Counted from the first letter of the stretch, positions 36,383 to 44,994 are shown. The stretch is 48,076 nt of DNA from Pseudobutyrivibrio ruminis (GCA_015057315.1 SVER01000027.1:1-48076); one strand, 5' to 3'. Numbers and translations: made by a program. Notes: generated by a model not told the origin, from the letters alone.

Positions 36383-37091
36383 ATATATTAATTATTAGAC
36401 CTAGCCCTGCAACTGTTGTAAAGATTCTTTTTACAGCATAGGCAGGTGCCTGGGTCTTATTTTTTACCCTAACTGCATCTGCAAGATTTCTTTCTTGAAA
36501 TTGTAAAACTACAGATATGCTTTCATAATCCAGAACAATGAACCAAATAACGCCTATTGTGTTAACAACAATAAATATAATTAGGCTGTATTCATTTTGA
36601 AGTTGATGATATAACGCCAGATTTATAAACATCATTATTGTCTTATCCAGTAATAGCCTTAACTTGTTTCTAATTAATGTCTTTTTTATCTGGTTAATTG
36701 ATAATTCCATTATGTTAAGCTTATCATATACTTCTTTAACAAGCCCCTCATAGGACTTAACTGGATGTAAAATGTGATTATGTATTAAGGTTATAATGTC
36801 ACATCCTATTTTTTTATCTATGTAGGCAAATTGATTTTTAAGTGAGCCTTTCCTTATGGCCTTTAAAAGAATTTTCCTGAGGCTTATATTTGTTAATCCT
36901 ACATATAATTTTTCTAATAATCTATACTCATTTCCTTTTTTCTTTAAAAGAAATAATAACTGGGTAGAATATATACGTTTCATTTCATATCTTTTTTTAA
37001 GGATTCTTCCACCGAAAAATGTGTTCAATAAAGAGATCATCTCTACGATGACCCAAAGACTAAAGCATGATATTAATGTATTACTATTCAT
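36345..37091 (-). CDS. Predicted membrane protein of unknown function
   Basis: A 248-aa protein. An N-terminal membrane segment (about 3-28) is followed by a Lys-rich helical region (about 30-145), two membrane segments (about 150-190) and one near the C-terminus (about 222-247). The layout faintly recalls type II secretion F-like proteins, but no signature is clear. It has no good RBS and is unusually rich in AT-coded Lys, Ile and Asn. A terminator separates it from ppiB upstream, and its 3' end overlaps the CNNM gene by 38 bp. It is probably a real gene because the reading frame is long and the composition is coherent. Confidence 0.6.
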   Translation of the reverse strand: MNSNTLISCFSLWVIVEMISLLNTFFGGRILKKRYEMKRIYSTQLLFLLKKKGNEYRLLEKLYVGLTNISLRKILLKAIRKGSLKNQFAYIDKKIGCDIITLIHNHILHPVKSYEGLVKEVYDKLNIMELSINQIKKTLIRNKLRLLLDKTIMMFINLALYHQLQNEYSLIIFIVVNTIGVIWFIVLDYESISVVLQFQERNLADAVRVKNKTQAPAYAVKRIFTTVAGLGLIINISMIAVGYLGLVI

Positions 37092-37110
37092 ATTTTAATG
37101 GCTTAAAAAA

Positions 37111-37137
37111 ATAACGACACGCAAAGCGTGCCGTTAT
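37111..37137 (-). terminator. Terminator of ppiB
   Basis: ATAACGACACGC and GCGTGCCGTTAT pair with one mismatch around AAA. The A run before it on the + strand supplies the U tail for the minus-strand transcript. Confidence 0.8.
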
Positions 37138-37177
37138 GATAACACATATATATAACCAAATCAAGTTTGATTCTAAG

Positions 37178-37699
37178 CTATATAGTCTCTGGTTCTGGGT
37201 ATGTTACACCAAAAGTCTCTACTGTAACCTTTTTCATCTTCTGCTCTTCCACAGGTCTGTCTGACCAATCAGTTGCAGTCTCAGCAATCTTGTTAACAAC
37301 ATCCATGCCCTCGATAACCTTACCAAATGCTGCATAATCACCATCAAGATGTGGACTTGTCTTGTGCATAATGAAGAACTGGCTTCCTGCTGAATCAGGA
37401 ATCATTGTACGAGCCATTGAAAGAACACCTGGCTCATGCTTTAAATCATTCTTGAAGCCGTTGCTTGAGAATTCACCCTTGATAGAATATCCTGGGCCAC
37501 CCATTCCTGTACCATCTGGATCTCCACCTTGAAGCATAAAGCCATTGATAACACGGTGGAAGATTACACCATCATAAAAGTTATGGTTAATCAAGCTAAT
37601 AAAATTGTTTACTGTGTTTGGGGCAATCTCAGGATAAAGCTCAGCCTTCATAATATCCCCATTTTCCATTTCAATTGTAACTACTGGATTTTGTGCCAT
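37178..37699 (-). CDS. ppiB: Cyclophilin-type peptidyl-prolyl cis-trans isomerase
   Basis: A 173-aa enzyme of typical cytoplasmic cyclophilin length. The active-site region is visible as IFHRVINGFMLQGGDPDGTG, followed by SMARTMIPDSAGSQFFIM and the HLDGDYAAFGKV loop. It isomerises X-Pro peptide bonds during folding. No signal peptide. AAGGAG precedes the ATG, and a long palindromic element begins directly beyond the RBS. Confidence 0.96.
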   Translation of the reverse strand: MAQNPVVTIEMENGDIMKAELYPEIAPNTVNNFISLINHNFYDGVIFHRVINGFMLQGGDPDGTGMGGPGYSIKGEFSSNGFKNDLKHEPGVLSMARTMIPDSAGSQFFIMHKTSPHLDGDYAAFGKVIEGMDVVNKIAETATDWSDRPVEEQKMKKVTVETFGVTYPEPETI

Positions 37700-37712
37700 A
37701 ATTAATCTCCTT

Positions 37713-37857
37713 AGTCCGGATGGTTGATATAGGTTGTGGCTCGGCTGTTACTTTCACAAGCTATTATATTTCTACGCTCAGCTAAGGATGCTTCGCTTTA
37801 GAAACATAATAGCTTGTTAAAGACAGCCTATTTAAACTATAAACTAAACCATCCTCA
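37713..37857. repeat. Long nested palindrome with AGTCCGG and CCTCAT ends, locus 1
   Basis: Outer arms GGATGGTT (37718-37725) and AACCATCC (37847-37854) are perfect complements. Inner arms (37743-37772 and 37801-37828) run from GGCTGTTAC and pair along nearly 28 bp with a small bulge, around a 28-nt loop. The flanking ends are AGTCCGG and CCTCAT, the same as at 42161-42369. It lies between mrp and ppiB and could serve as an intercistronic hairpin. Confidence 0.75.
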
Positions 37858-37895
37858 TTTAATGTTATATTATTAATTTATGATTTAATAACCAT

Positions 37896-38756
37896 TTATA
37901 GCTTTTCAAGTTCAGCCTTCGCATTGACGAGATATGTATTGTCAACATCATAGATGCGACCAGCGTCAGCTGCAGTAGCGAATTTACGATCCATTGGCAT
38001 TTTGCCAAGTACTGGGATGTTAAGGCTGGCTGCAACCTCATCCACATGACTCTCTCCAAAGATTTCTATCTTCTTACCACAGTCTGGACATTCAATATAT
38101 GAATAGTTCTCAACAAGACCAAGCACTGGAATGTGCATCATTTCAGCCATGTTATATGCTTTTTTCACAATCATCTGCACAAGCTCCTGAGGGCTTGTTA
38201 CTATTACGATACCATCAACTGGAAGCGACTGGAAGCAAGTAAGTGGTACATCACCTGTTCCTGGTGGCATATCTACAAATAAGTAATCAACATCACCCCA
38301 CTGTACATCTGTCCAGAACTGCTTAACAACACCTGCAATAACAGGACCACGCCATACAACTGGTGCTTCCTCATCATCAAGCATCAGGTTAATTGACATA
38401 ATCTTTGTGCCATCCTCTGCTACCTCAGGGAATGTGCCATCCTCGTTACCTGTCGCAGGACCATGTACACCAAACATCTTTGGAATAGATGGACCTGTAA
38501 TATCTGCATCCAATATACCTACAGAATATCCGGCTCTTGCCATAACACCTGCCAGTGAAGATGTTACAAGTGACTTACCAACGCCACCCTTTCCGGATAC
38601 AACACCTATTACATGCTTAATATGCGAATTTTTATTTGGCTCTTCTAAAAAAGCGGTATTTCTAACGCCCTTTGCAGCTGCCTCTTTAGAAGGACAGCCC
38701 TCACAAGAACCTCTGCTACATGAGCTTGCTGAAGCGCATGTTTCGTTATCTGCCAT
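37896..38756 (-). CDS. mrp: Mrp/NBP35-type iron-sulfur cluster carrier ATPase
   Basis: A 286-aa P-loop ATPase from the ATG at 38756, chosen because AGGAGGT lies upstream; a longer in-frame start adds 12 residues. A Cys-rich N-terminus (CASASSCSRGSCEGC) resembles the NBP35 cluster-binding extension. The deviant Walker A motif GVVSGKGGVGKS marks the MinD/Mrp family. A C-terminal CPDCG motif (about residue 220) could hold a bridging cluster. It is likely to carry Fe-S clusters to apo-proteins. It shares a strand with ppiB, 196 bp away, but the palindrome sits between. Confidence 0.93.
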   Translation of the reverse strand: MADNETCASASSCSRGSCEGCPSKEAAAKGVRNTAFLEEPNKNSHIKHVIGVVSGKGGVGKSLVTSSLAGVMARAGYSVGILDADITGPSIPKMFGVHGPATGNEDGTFPEVAEDGTKIMSINLMLDDEEAPVVWRGPVIAGVVKQFWTDVQWGDVDYLFVDMPPGTGDVPLTCFQSLPVDGIVIVTSPQELVQMIVKKAYNMAEMMHIPVLGLVENYSYIECPDCGKKIEIFGESHVDEVAASLNIPVLGKMPMDRKFATAADAGRIYDVDNTYLVNAKAELEKL

Positions 38757-38825
38757 TTTAGACCTCCTATTTACTTCTAACTTTGCTGACATATTATATC
38801 ATATCTATCATGAATATTTAACGTC

Positions 38826-38855
38826 TTGCTGATAAAACTATGAAATTGTCAGCAA
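38826..38855. repeat. 30-bp dispersed hairpin repeat, copy 2
   Basis: TTGCTGATAA and TTGTCAGCAA flank a 10-nt centre. The unit matches the copy at 23440-23469; the differences in the arms are T/C changes that keep G-U or near pairing, which hints at selection on the fold. Confidence 0.65.
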
Positions 38856-38916
38856 GATACCTGGATTGAACATCTCATTCCAGCTTGTTGAAAATTGATT
38901 CAACATAATTCTGAAG

Positions 38917-39097
38917 TTTTCCACAGTTTCCACAATTATCTATTTTATTGTTGAGGATAACTTCATTTATTCTATAATTATATACATTTATCCACAATAG
39001 TTTCATTGTTATCCGTTGATAAACCTTGATTTTGCAAGATTATGAATTAACTGACACATCTTTCAACGAACATAGTTTTCCCCAAAAGTTATCCACA
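38917..39097. other. Cluster of DnaA-box-like sites
   Basis: TTTTCCACA (38917-38925), TTATCCACA (38988-38996) and TTATCCACA (39089-39097) all fit TTWTNCACA, on the same strand in an AT-rich gap. Further TTATCC cores occur nearby. This could be a DnaA-regulated promoter, a DnaA titration site or part of an origin. dnaA and dnaN are not adjacent. Confidence 0.5.
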
Positions 39098-39183
39098 TAT
39101 GTAAATAACTTAATAATGTCGTTGAAAAACTTTCCCTAATCGTAGATAATCTAATGGTAGTATTTTTAAACAAGGGGAATAAC

Positions 39184-39954
39184 ATGAACGATACTAAAAA
39201 AGTATTATCCTTCGCAGTTGAATTAGGAGACATCTTGCTTCGAAATGGAGCTGAAGTATATAGAGTGGAAGACAGTGTTCTTGCAATATTGAATGCATAC
39301 GAAATTACTGATTGTGATGTGTACGTATTAAGCAACGGAATCTTTGCCAGTGCAGATGAGGTGACTGAACATGCAAGTTCTATGATTAGACATGTTCCTA
39401 TGTACCCAATGCACTTAGGAAGAATAGCTGCTCTTAATTCTTTGTGTAGAAGGGTATGTGCAAAAGAAATAGAGCTTGATGCTGCATGGAAAGAACTGGA
39501 AGAATGTAAAAAAATATCATCCTATAGTTTACCTGTATTGGTTATAGCAACAGCCATTGGCTGCGGTGGTTTCTCTTATATGTTTGGAGGCACCGTTTTA
39601 GATGCGCTATGCGCCGTGGTTGTTGGTGCCATTCTTAAGTTATTTTTGGATTTTGAATCACGAACCACGCACTCAAAAACTATTACAAATGTACTGGCTA
39701 GCATGGTAATAGCTATTGTGGCTGTACTGTTTTACATCAGTGGCCTACCAGTTCATTTTGACAAAATTATTATAGGAAGCATTATGCCATTAGTACCTGG
39801 TATTCCACTTACAAACAGTATAAGAGATTTTATTAATGGTGATTATCTGTCTGGCTCTATCCGAGTCATCGATGCATTACTTACATCATTTTGTATTGCT
39901 GTTGGAATAGGTATTGTCATTTCAATCGTTAAAATTGGAGGAATAATTATATAA
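39184..39954 (+). CDS. ThrE-type threonine/serine exporter, N-terminal half subunit
   Basis: A 256-aa protein from the ATG at 39184 (RBS AAGGGGAAT); an ATG 30 nt earlier lacks one. Residues about 5-110 are the soluble ThrE N-terminal domain (DILLRNGAEVYRVEDSV), and about 110-256 carry five membrane segments with PLVPGIPLTNSIRDF. The family exports threonine and serine. The stop codon overlaps the start of the next gene (TAATG), so the two subunits are probably translated together as a split transporter. Confidence 0.9.
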   Translation: MNDTKKVLSFAVELGDILLRNGAEVYRVEDSVLAILNAYEITDCDVYVLSNGIFASADEVTEHASSMIRHVPMYPMHLGRIAALNSLCRRVCAKEIELDAAWKELEECKKISSYSLPVLVIATAIGCGGFSYMFGGTVLDALCAVVVGAILKLFLDFESRTTHSKTITNVLASMVIAIVAVLFYISGLPVHFDKIIIGSIMPLVPGIPLTNSIRDFINGDYLSGSIRVIDALLTSFCIAVGIGIVISIVKIGGIII

Positions 39955-40412
39955 TGATTTTAGAATACATTGCACAGTTTATAGTTGCCATGATAGCAAC
40001 ACTTTGTTTTGCCATTGTTTTCAGTGCACCAAAATCAGAGCTAATCCACTGTGGCCTTTCCGGCGCCATTGGATGGATTTTTTACATAATAATCTCAGCT
40101 GCTTTATCAGCACCTACCCTTGGCAATGTAGTAGGTTCTTTTCTACTTACTACATTTTCCAGAGCCCTTGCCGCTAAACGCAAAAATCCCGTCACCGTTT
40201 ACTTGATCTCAGGAATATTTCCTTTAGTACCCGGTGCCGGAATTTATTATACTTCCTATTATTTAATTACTAATAACATGGAGACCTTTGCAAGCTATGG
40301 GTTATCCACATTAAAAACAGCTGGTGCCATCGTAATGGGAATTATCCTTGGAATGGCCTTCCCACAAAGCTGGTTTAATACAGTTTTTGCACCTTCCTGT
40401 CATAAGTCATAA
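39954..40412 (+). CDS. ThrE-type threonine/serine exporter, C-terminal half subunit
   Basis: A 152-aa membrane protein matching the C-terminal half of ThrE-type exporters. It has about five membrane segments and repeats the signature of the first half as GIFPLVPGAGIYYTSYY. It starts inside the stop of its partner (TAATG). Its last 38 bp overlap the converging GH2 gene. Confidence 0.88.
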   Translation: MILEYIAQFIVAMIATLCFAIVFSAPKSELIHCGLSGAIGWIFYIIISAALSAPTLGNVVGSFLLTTFSRALAAKRKNPVTVYLISGIFPLVPGAGIYYTSYYLITNNMETFASYGLSTLKTAGAIVMGIILGMAFPQSWFNTVFAPSCHKS

Positions 40413-42129
40413 GACCATTTAGCTCGTCTTCAATATCTGTAGCTTGAGTATATACAGCAGCACTTAGTCCCTCGTCCTTGAGGGACTTTATTTTATCCAT
40501 AGTGCATTCATATGCATCTTGCAAGTCCTTTGGGTGGTCATATTTTTTGTAACCATACACTGCATCTCTTTTCACATGGTTACCCACTTTTAAAGAAAAG
40601 CCTCCATACTCAGATACAACATAAGGTTTATTAGACAATTTAACCTTCAAATCCTCAAAATATACATGTTCAGAAAATACATCTCCACAGCCTTCATGGA
40701 ACCAGCCGCTAGCTGCATCAATTGGTCTTGAATTATCATACTTTTTTGCATATTCCAGGCAGGACCTGGCATCAAACTGTCCCCAGCCTTCATTAAACAA
40801 GCACCACTGACCAATACAAGGCACGCTCTTTAGCTGATTAATAGTCTCTGCACATTCTTTGAACCATACCTCCTTGGACTTGTCAGTATTTCGTCCTGTA
40901 AATCTAAGGAATAGCTTATTCTTATCCCTGGTATTTCCGAAAGGTCTCACCACAGTAGGAATATTACAAATCATGTTCATATCGTACTTGGTTCCACCAT
41001 TTACAATATCCTGCCATACAATCATGCCGATTCTGTCACAATGAAAATACCAACGCATTGGCTCAATCTTACAGTGCTTTCTAATCATATTAAAGCCAAG
41101 GCTTTTAATGGTTTCTATATCATTTATCATAGCTGCATCTGAAGGTGGGGTCATAAGACTCTCAGGATAATAGCCCTGATCCAGTACGCCATTCATAAAA
41201 TATGGCTTGTGATTAAGGGTTAATCTAGGGATTCCATTTTCATCCTCTCCAACTCCAAAATGCCTCATGGCAAAATAAGTAGAAAAACTATCCTTACCAT
41301 ATTCAATGTTTAAGAAATATAGATTTGGTTCCTCTGGGCTCCACAGCTTGTATTTATTAAGCTTGACTGTCACAAATATCTTATCATCCTTAATAGAATC
41401 CACGTTATAGTCTTTTATTAAATCAGGATTAGATGCTGTAATAGTTACCTGCCCCTTCAGCTCAGATACTCTTAATTCTACATTTAATTTATCGTTATCT
41501 ATATCAGGAATCATAGTGATATTAGAAACATACACTTTTGGAACCCATTCCATCCATACTGTCTGCCAGATTCCACTTTGGGCGCTGTACCACATACCAC
41601 TTGGTTCGATACTCTGCTTACCCCTGGCATAACCAATTCTATCAGTATAATCTCTCACCTTTACCTTTAACTCATTTTCTCCCTCTACTATGTAATCAGT
41701 AATATCAAATGTAAAGGATGTGTAACCGCCTTCATGAACCCCTAGATTTATTCCATTTAGTGAAACAAATGCTACCTGATCCACTGCTCCAAAATGCAGT
41801 AGCAGATGCTTAGTCTTTTTTAACTTTTCAATTGTAAAACGCTTGGTGTACTCAAGCATTTCTTCGGGAAGGAGAGTGTGTCTATCTGTGCCAGACAGTG
41901 CAGTCTCTGGAGAAAATGGAACTTCTATAAGGCCCGATGACACTACCTGACCCTTACCACTTATGATGCGGTAGTCCCACTTACCATTAAGATTAATATA
42001 AGATTTTCGCTCTAATTGAGGTCTTGGATATTCTTGAAGCCCTTCGTATTTATAATCAGTACTAAGTTCATACCTTTTGGCATTCTTATCAGGCTTAGCA
42101 ATGGCGCCTAGCATTTCTTTCCAATACAT
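40375..42129 (-). CDS. Glycoside hydrolase family 2 enzyme
   Basis: A 584-aa cytoplasmic GH2 protein (no signal peptide). A sugar-binding jelly roll (about 25-180; INLNGKWDYRI, EGGYTSFTFDIT), an immunoglobulin-like domain (about 185-285) and a TIM barrel follow. The acid/base is E447 in FNEGWGQ, and the nucleophile is E507 in VVSEYGGF. This group includes beta-galactosidases, beta-glucuronidases and mannosidases; the substrate is not clear. The barrel is short compared with LacZ. The RBS GGAGGGG precedes the start, and a compound palindromic element lies just upstream. Confidence 0.9.
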   Translation of the reverse strand: MYWKEMLGAIAKPDKNAKRYELSTDYKYEGLQEYPRPQLERKSYINLNGKWDYRIISGKGQVVSSGLIEVPFSPETALSGTDRHTLLPEEMLEYTKRFTIEKLKKTKHLLLHFGAVDQVAFVSLNGINLGVHEGGYTSFTFDITDYIVEGENELKVKVRDYTDRIGYARGKQSIEPSGMWYSAQSGIWQTVWMEWVPKVYVSNITMIPDIDNDKLNVELRVSELKGQVTITASNPDLIKDYNVDSIKDDKIFVTVKLNKYKLWSPEEPNLYFLNIEYGKDSFSTYFAMRHFGVGEDENGIPRLTLNHKPYFMNGVLDQGYYPESLMTPPSDAAMINDIETIKSLGFNMIRKHCKIEPMRWYFHCDRIGMIVWQDIVNGGTKYDMNMICNIPTVVRPFGNTRDKNKLFLRFTGRNTDKSKEVWFKECAETINQLKSVPCIGQWCLFNEGWGQFDARSCLEYAKKYDNSRPIDAASGWFHEGCGDVFSEHVYFEDLKVKLSNKPYVVSEYGGFSLKVGNHVKRDAVYGYKKYDHPKDLQDAYECTMDKIKSLKDEGLSAAVYTQATDIEDELNGLMTYDRKVQKLY

Positions 42130-42160
42130 GATATCCCCTCCTAGTTGTTCACATAAATAT

Positions 42161-42369
42161 AGTCCGGCTGTTACGTTAACAATTTTGTGGTTTCCTGGTC
42201 CGGCTGTTACGTTAACATTCTAGTTTCCTAGTCCGGCTGTTACGTTAACAAATATAAATATTACTCCGTCGCGGGATTGCTCCTTGAGTAATATTTATAT
42301 TTGTTAACTACAGCCTCATGTAAGATTTGTGATTGTTATATTAACTTTGATTACTTGAAACAGCCTCAT
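42161..42369. repeat. Compound palindromic element with AGTCCGG and CCTCAT ends, locus 2
   Basis: Three left ends carry GTCCGGCTGTTACGTTAAC at 42162, 42198 and 42231 (spacing 36 and 33 bp). Two right ends carry ACAGCCTCAT at 42310 and 42360. A perfect 23-bp inner stem joins 42244-42266 to 42286-42308 around a 19-nt GC-richer loop. Together these form nested hairpins between the MATE and GH2 genes. The ends match locus 1 at 37713-37857. Confidence 0.8.
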
Positions 42370-42433
42370 CTATAAATTTAATATTATTCTTGTTTTATCA
42401 TATACGCGGGCGAAAATATCGTCGCTACGAGAA

Positions 42434-43795
42434 TTAGATACGTACTTCCGAGGATTTGCGCTTTACCCAGGCGCGGTAGACGATGATAAGGCAAATGCTG
42501 TGTACAGATAGGGTTAACAGCCAGCTTCCAGGGTATGAGAAGAACAGGACGTCTTCCGTCTTATGAAGCTGAAAATAGGTTGCAATCCAAACTAATCTGG
42601 TTGCGCAGGCGCCGATTAAAGATACAATCATAGGTACTGTGGAGCGGCCAAGGCCACGCAATCCACCTGTAAGTGTATCCATAATACCGCACAAAAAATA
42701 TGGACAGCACACCCAGAATAAACGTAGTGTTCCTGCTGCTACAGCTGCAGAGCTATCTGTGTATATTCCAAGCAACGGTGATGCGAAATAATACGCAAGA
42801 TTCCCCAGAATCAAACCAACTACAGTTACAATTCCAAGACATTCAAAAATTACACGCTTCACCCTCTTCTCATCACCTGCTCCATAGTTTTGACCGACAA
42901 ATGTTACACAAGTCTGGGATACGGAGTTCATAGAAACATATACAAAGCCTTCTATACTGGCTGCAGCTGATGAACCTGCAATTACAGCTGTTCCAAAGGA
43001 ATTGATAGCAGATTGGATTACAACATTAGAAAGCGAGAACACAGTTCCCTGAATTCCAGCTGGTAAGCCAATTCTTATAATACGATTTAATATTTTCTTA
43101 TCTATCTTGATTTTAGAGAATTCTAGCTTTAATACATCTTCCTGCTTAGTAAAAAATGCAACAAGCATTCCACATGAAATATAGTTAGAAGTAACTGTAG
43201 CAATAGCCACACCTGCAACTCCCATATTAAAGAAAACTACAAGTATAAGATTAAGAATTACATTAACTACACCTGCAACTGTTAAAAACATAAGGGGATG
43301 AGTAGTATCACCTGCCGCCCTAAGAATAGCTGCAAGAAAGTTGTACAGCATTACTGCTGGCATTGCCAGAAAATATATACGCACATATAAAGCTGCAAGC
43401 CCAATAACATCCTCTGGTGAACCCATTATCTCTAGTATTGGTCTTGCTAAAAAAAGTCCTATAAATATCAAAACAACACCGCAAATTATTGAGAATGCTG
43501 TACTTGTATGCACTGTCTTTTTAACATCCTTATATTGTCCGCCACCATAAAACTGTGCTGCACACACATTGGCGCCTACAGACATACCGATAAATAAATT
43601 GGTCATAAGATTTATGAGGGAACCAGTTGAACCTACTGCAGCAAGGGAAGCTTCTCCAGCAAATCTTCCCACGACAATTACATCAGCTGCATTAAAAAGG
43701 AGCTGTAACACACCTGATAAGATGATAGGAATTGTAAAAATTATAAGTTTGCCCAGAAGTGGACCATGAGTCATATCTAATTTTGCTTTATTCAT
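42434..43795 (-). CDS. MATE family multidrug or metabolite efflux transporter
   Basis: A 453-aa inner-membrane protein with about 12 membrane segments in two homologous halves (first half IPIILSGVLQLLFNAADVIV; second half IGLPAGIQGTVFSLSNVVIQ). MATE pumps exchange Na+ or H+ for organic cations. No strong RBS is seen before the ATG. It lies downstream of etfA on the same strand, but a perfect hairpin separates them. The substrate is unknown. Confidence 0.95.
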   Translation of the reverse strand: MNKAKLDMTHGPLLGKLIIFTIPIILSGVLQLLFNAADVIVVGRFAGEASLAAVGSTGSLINLMTNLFIGMSVGANVCAAQFYGGGQYKDVKKTVHTSTAFSIICGVVLIFIGLFLARPILEIMGSPEDVIGLAALYVRIYFLAMPAVMLYNFLAAILRAAGDTTHPLMFLTVAGVVNVILNLILVVFFNMGVAGVAIATVTSNYISCGMLVAFFTKQEDVLKLEFSKIKIDKKILNRIIRIGLPAGIQGTVFSLSNVVIQSAINSFGTAVIAGSSAAASIEGFVYVSMNSVSQTCVTFVGQNYGAGDEKRVKRVIFECLGIVTVVGLILGNLAYYFASPLLGIYTDSSAAVAAGTLRLFWVCCPYFLCGIMDTLTGGLRGLGRSTVPMIVSLIGACATRLVWIATYFQLHKTEDVLFFSYPGSWLLTLSVHSICLIIVYRAWVKRKSSEVRI

Positions 43796-43820
43796 ACGTT
43801 GATTTTACCACTTTAGACAC

Positions 43821-43850
43821 TTAAAGGCGAGTCCGAAGACTCGCCTTTAA
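43821..43850 (-). terminator. Hairpin terminating the butyrate operon
   Basis: TTAAAGGCGAGTC and GACTCGCCTTTAA form a perfect 13-bp stem with a CGAA tetraloop 100 bp after the etfA stop. The U tail is weak. Confidence 0.75.
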
Positions 43851-43950
43851 TAAAATTAAAGAAAGAAATTATAGGAAAAATCTAATCTTAATAGATTAAA
43901 TGTAGTCCTTAAAAGGAATCTCGTAATTATAATTAAATAATCACAAAATA

Positions 43951-44994
43951 TTATTTTGCAGCTAACTCAGCCTTAAGAGCTTCTGTAAGAGCTGGAAGGA
44001 TCTTGTTAAGATCTCCAACAATACCGTAGTCAGCTACATCAAAGATAGGAGCTGTCTCATCCTTGTTGATAGCGATGATGATATCAGACTCTTCCATACC
44101 TGCTGTATGCTGGATAGCACCAGAGATACCGATTGCAAAATATACGTTAGGACGAACAGTCTTACCTGTCTGACCTACCTGAAGATCCTTTGGCTTCCAA
44201 CCAGCATCTACAACTGCACGTGAGCAAGATACTGTACCGCCAAGTACCTCAGCGAGGTCATCAAGAAGCTTGAAGTTCTCTGCAGAACCAACTCCACGAC
44301 CACCAGATACAAGAATCTTTGCATCCATGATATCTACTGTTGAAGTAACGTTCTTTACGACGTTAAGGATTTCAACAAATCTGTTGTTAGGCTTGATTTC
44401 TGGGTTGAAGTTGATAACTTCTGCCTTGCGGCCAGCAACCTTCTCAAGCTTCTGCATAACACCTGGACGAACTGTAGCCATCTGTGGACGGTTGTCTGGG
44501 CATGCGATTGTAGCGATTGTGTTACCACCAAATGCTGGACGAGTCATAAGAAGCTGATTGTGCTTCTGCTCCTGACCTTCTCTAGCTACAAGTGGGAAAT
44601 CACCAATCTCAAGTGATGTACAGTCAGCTGTAAGACCTGTTGCTACTCTAGCTGAAACTGTAGGGCCAAGATCACGACCGATAGCTGTTGCACCAACGAG
44701 CATAATCTCTGGCTTGTATTCATTAATGTATGCAGCAAGTGCCTGTGCATATGGCTCTGTACGATATGTCTCAAGCTCCTTGTTATCGATAACAACTACC
44801 TTGTCTGCACCGTACTCACCAAGCTCATCTGCAAGGTTAGCGATACCAGAACCAAGTACTACTGCTGTTACCTCTGTTCCTAAATCTGCTGCAAGCTCAT
44901 GTGCCTTACCGATAAGTTCGAAGGCAATTGAGCTAAGTTTATTATCAACCTGCTGAGCGAATATAGCTACGCCCTTGTATTCTTCTAATGACAT
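43951..44994 (-). CDS. etfA: Electron transfer flavoprotein alpha subunit
   Basis: A 347-aa FAD-binding subunit of the EtfAB complex that works with butyryl-CoA dehydrogenase, in Clostridia usually by electron bifurcation from NADH to crotonyl-CoA and ferredoxin. The C-terminal FAD motif is visible (QVGQTGKTVRPNVYFAIGIS, GAIQHTAGMEESDIIIAINK). Length fits the family without an added ferredoxin domain. It starts 18 nt after etfB. Confidence 0.97.
   Translation of the reverse strand: MSLEEYKGVAIFAQQVDNKLSSIAFELIGKAHELAADLGTEVTAVVLGSGIANLADELGEYGADKVVVIDNKELETYRTEPYAQALAAYINEYKPEIMLVGATAIGRDLGPTVSARVATGLTADCTSLEIGDFPLVAREGQEQKHNQLLMTRPAFGGNTIATIACPDNRPQMATVRPGVMQKLEKVAGRKAEVINFNPEIKPNNRFVEILNVVKNVTSTVDIMDAKILVSGGRGVGSAENFKLLDDLAEVLGGTVSCSRAVVDAGWKPKDLQVGQTGKTVRPNVYFAIGISGAIQHTAGMEESDIIIAINKDETAPIFDVADYGIVGDLNKILPALTEALKAELAAK

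Larger units (their letters stand above)
38757..39183. other. Non-coding gap between mrp and the thrE-like pair
   Basis: A 427-bp AT-rich gap with no credible gene. It holds the second copy of the 30-bp TTGCTGA repeat (38826-38855) and a cluster of DnaA-box-like sites (38917-39097). The promoter of the thrE-like pair should also lie here. Confidence 0.6.

Noticed and set aside
42161..42250. CRISPR-like array of three short repeats
   Set aside because: Spacers are only 13-17 bp and the repeats are part of a nested palindrome; no cas gene is present.
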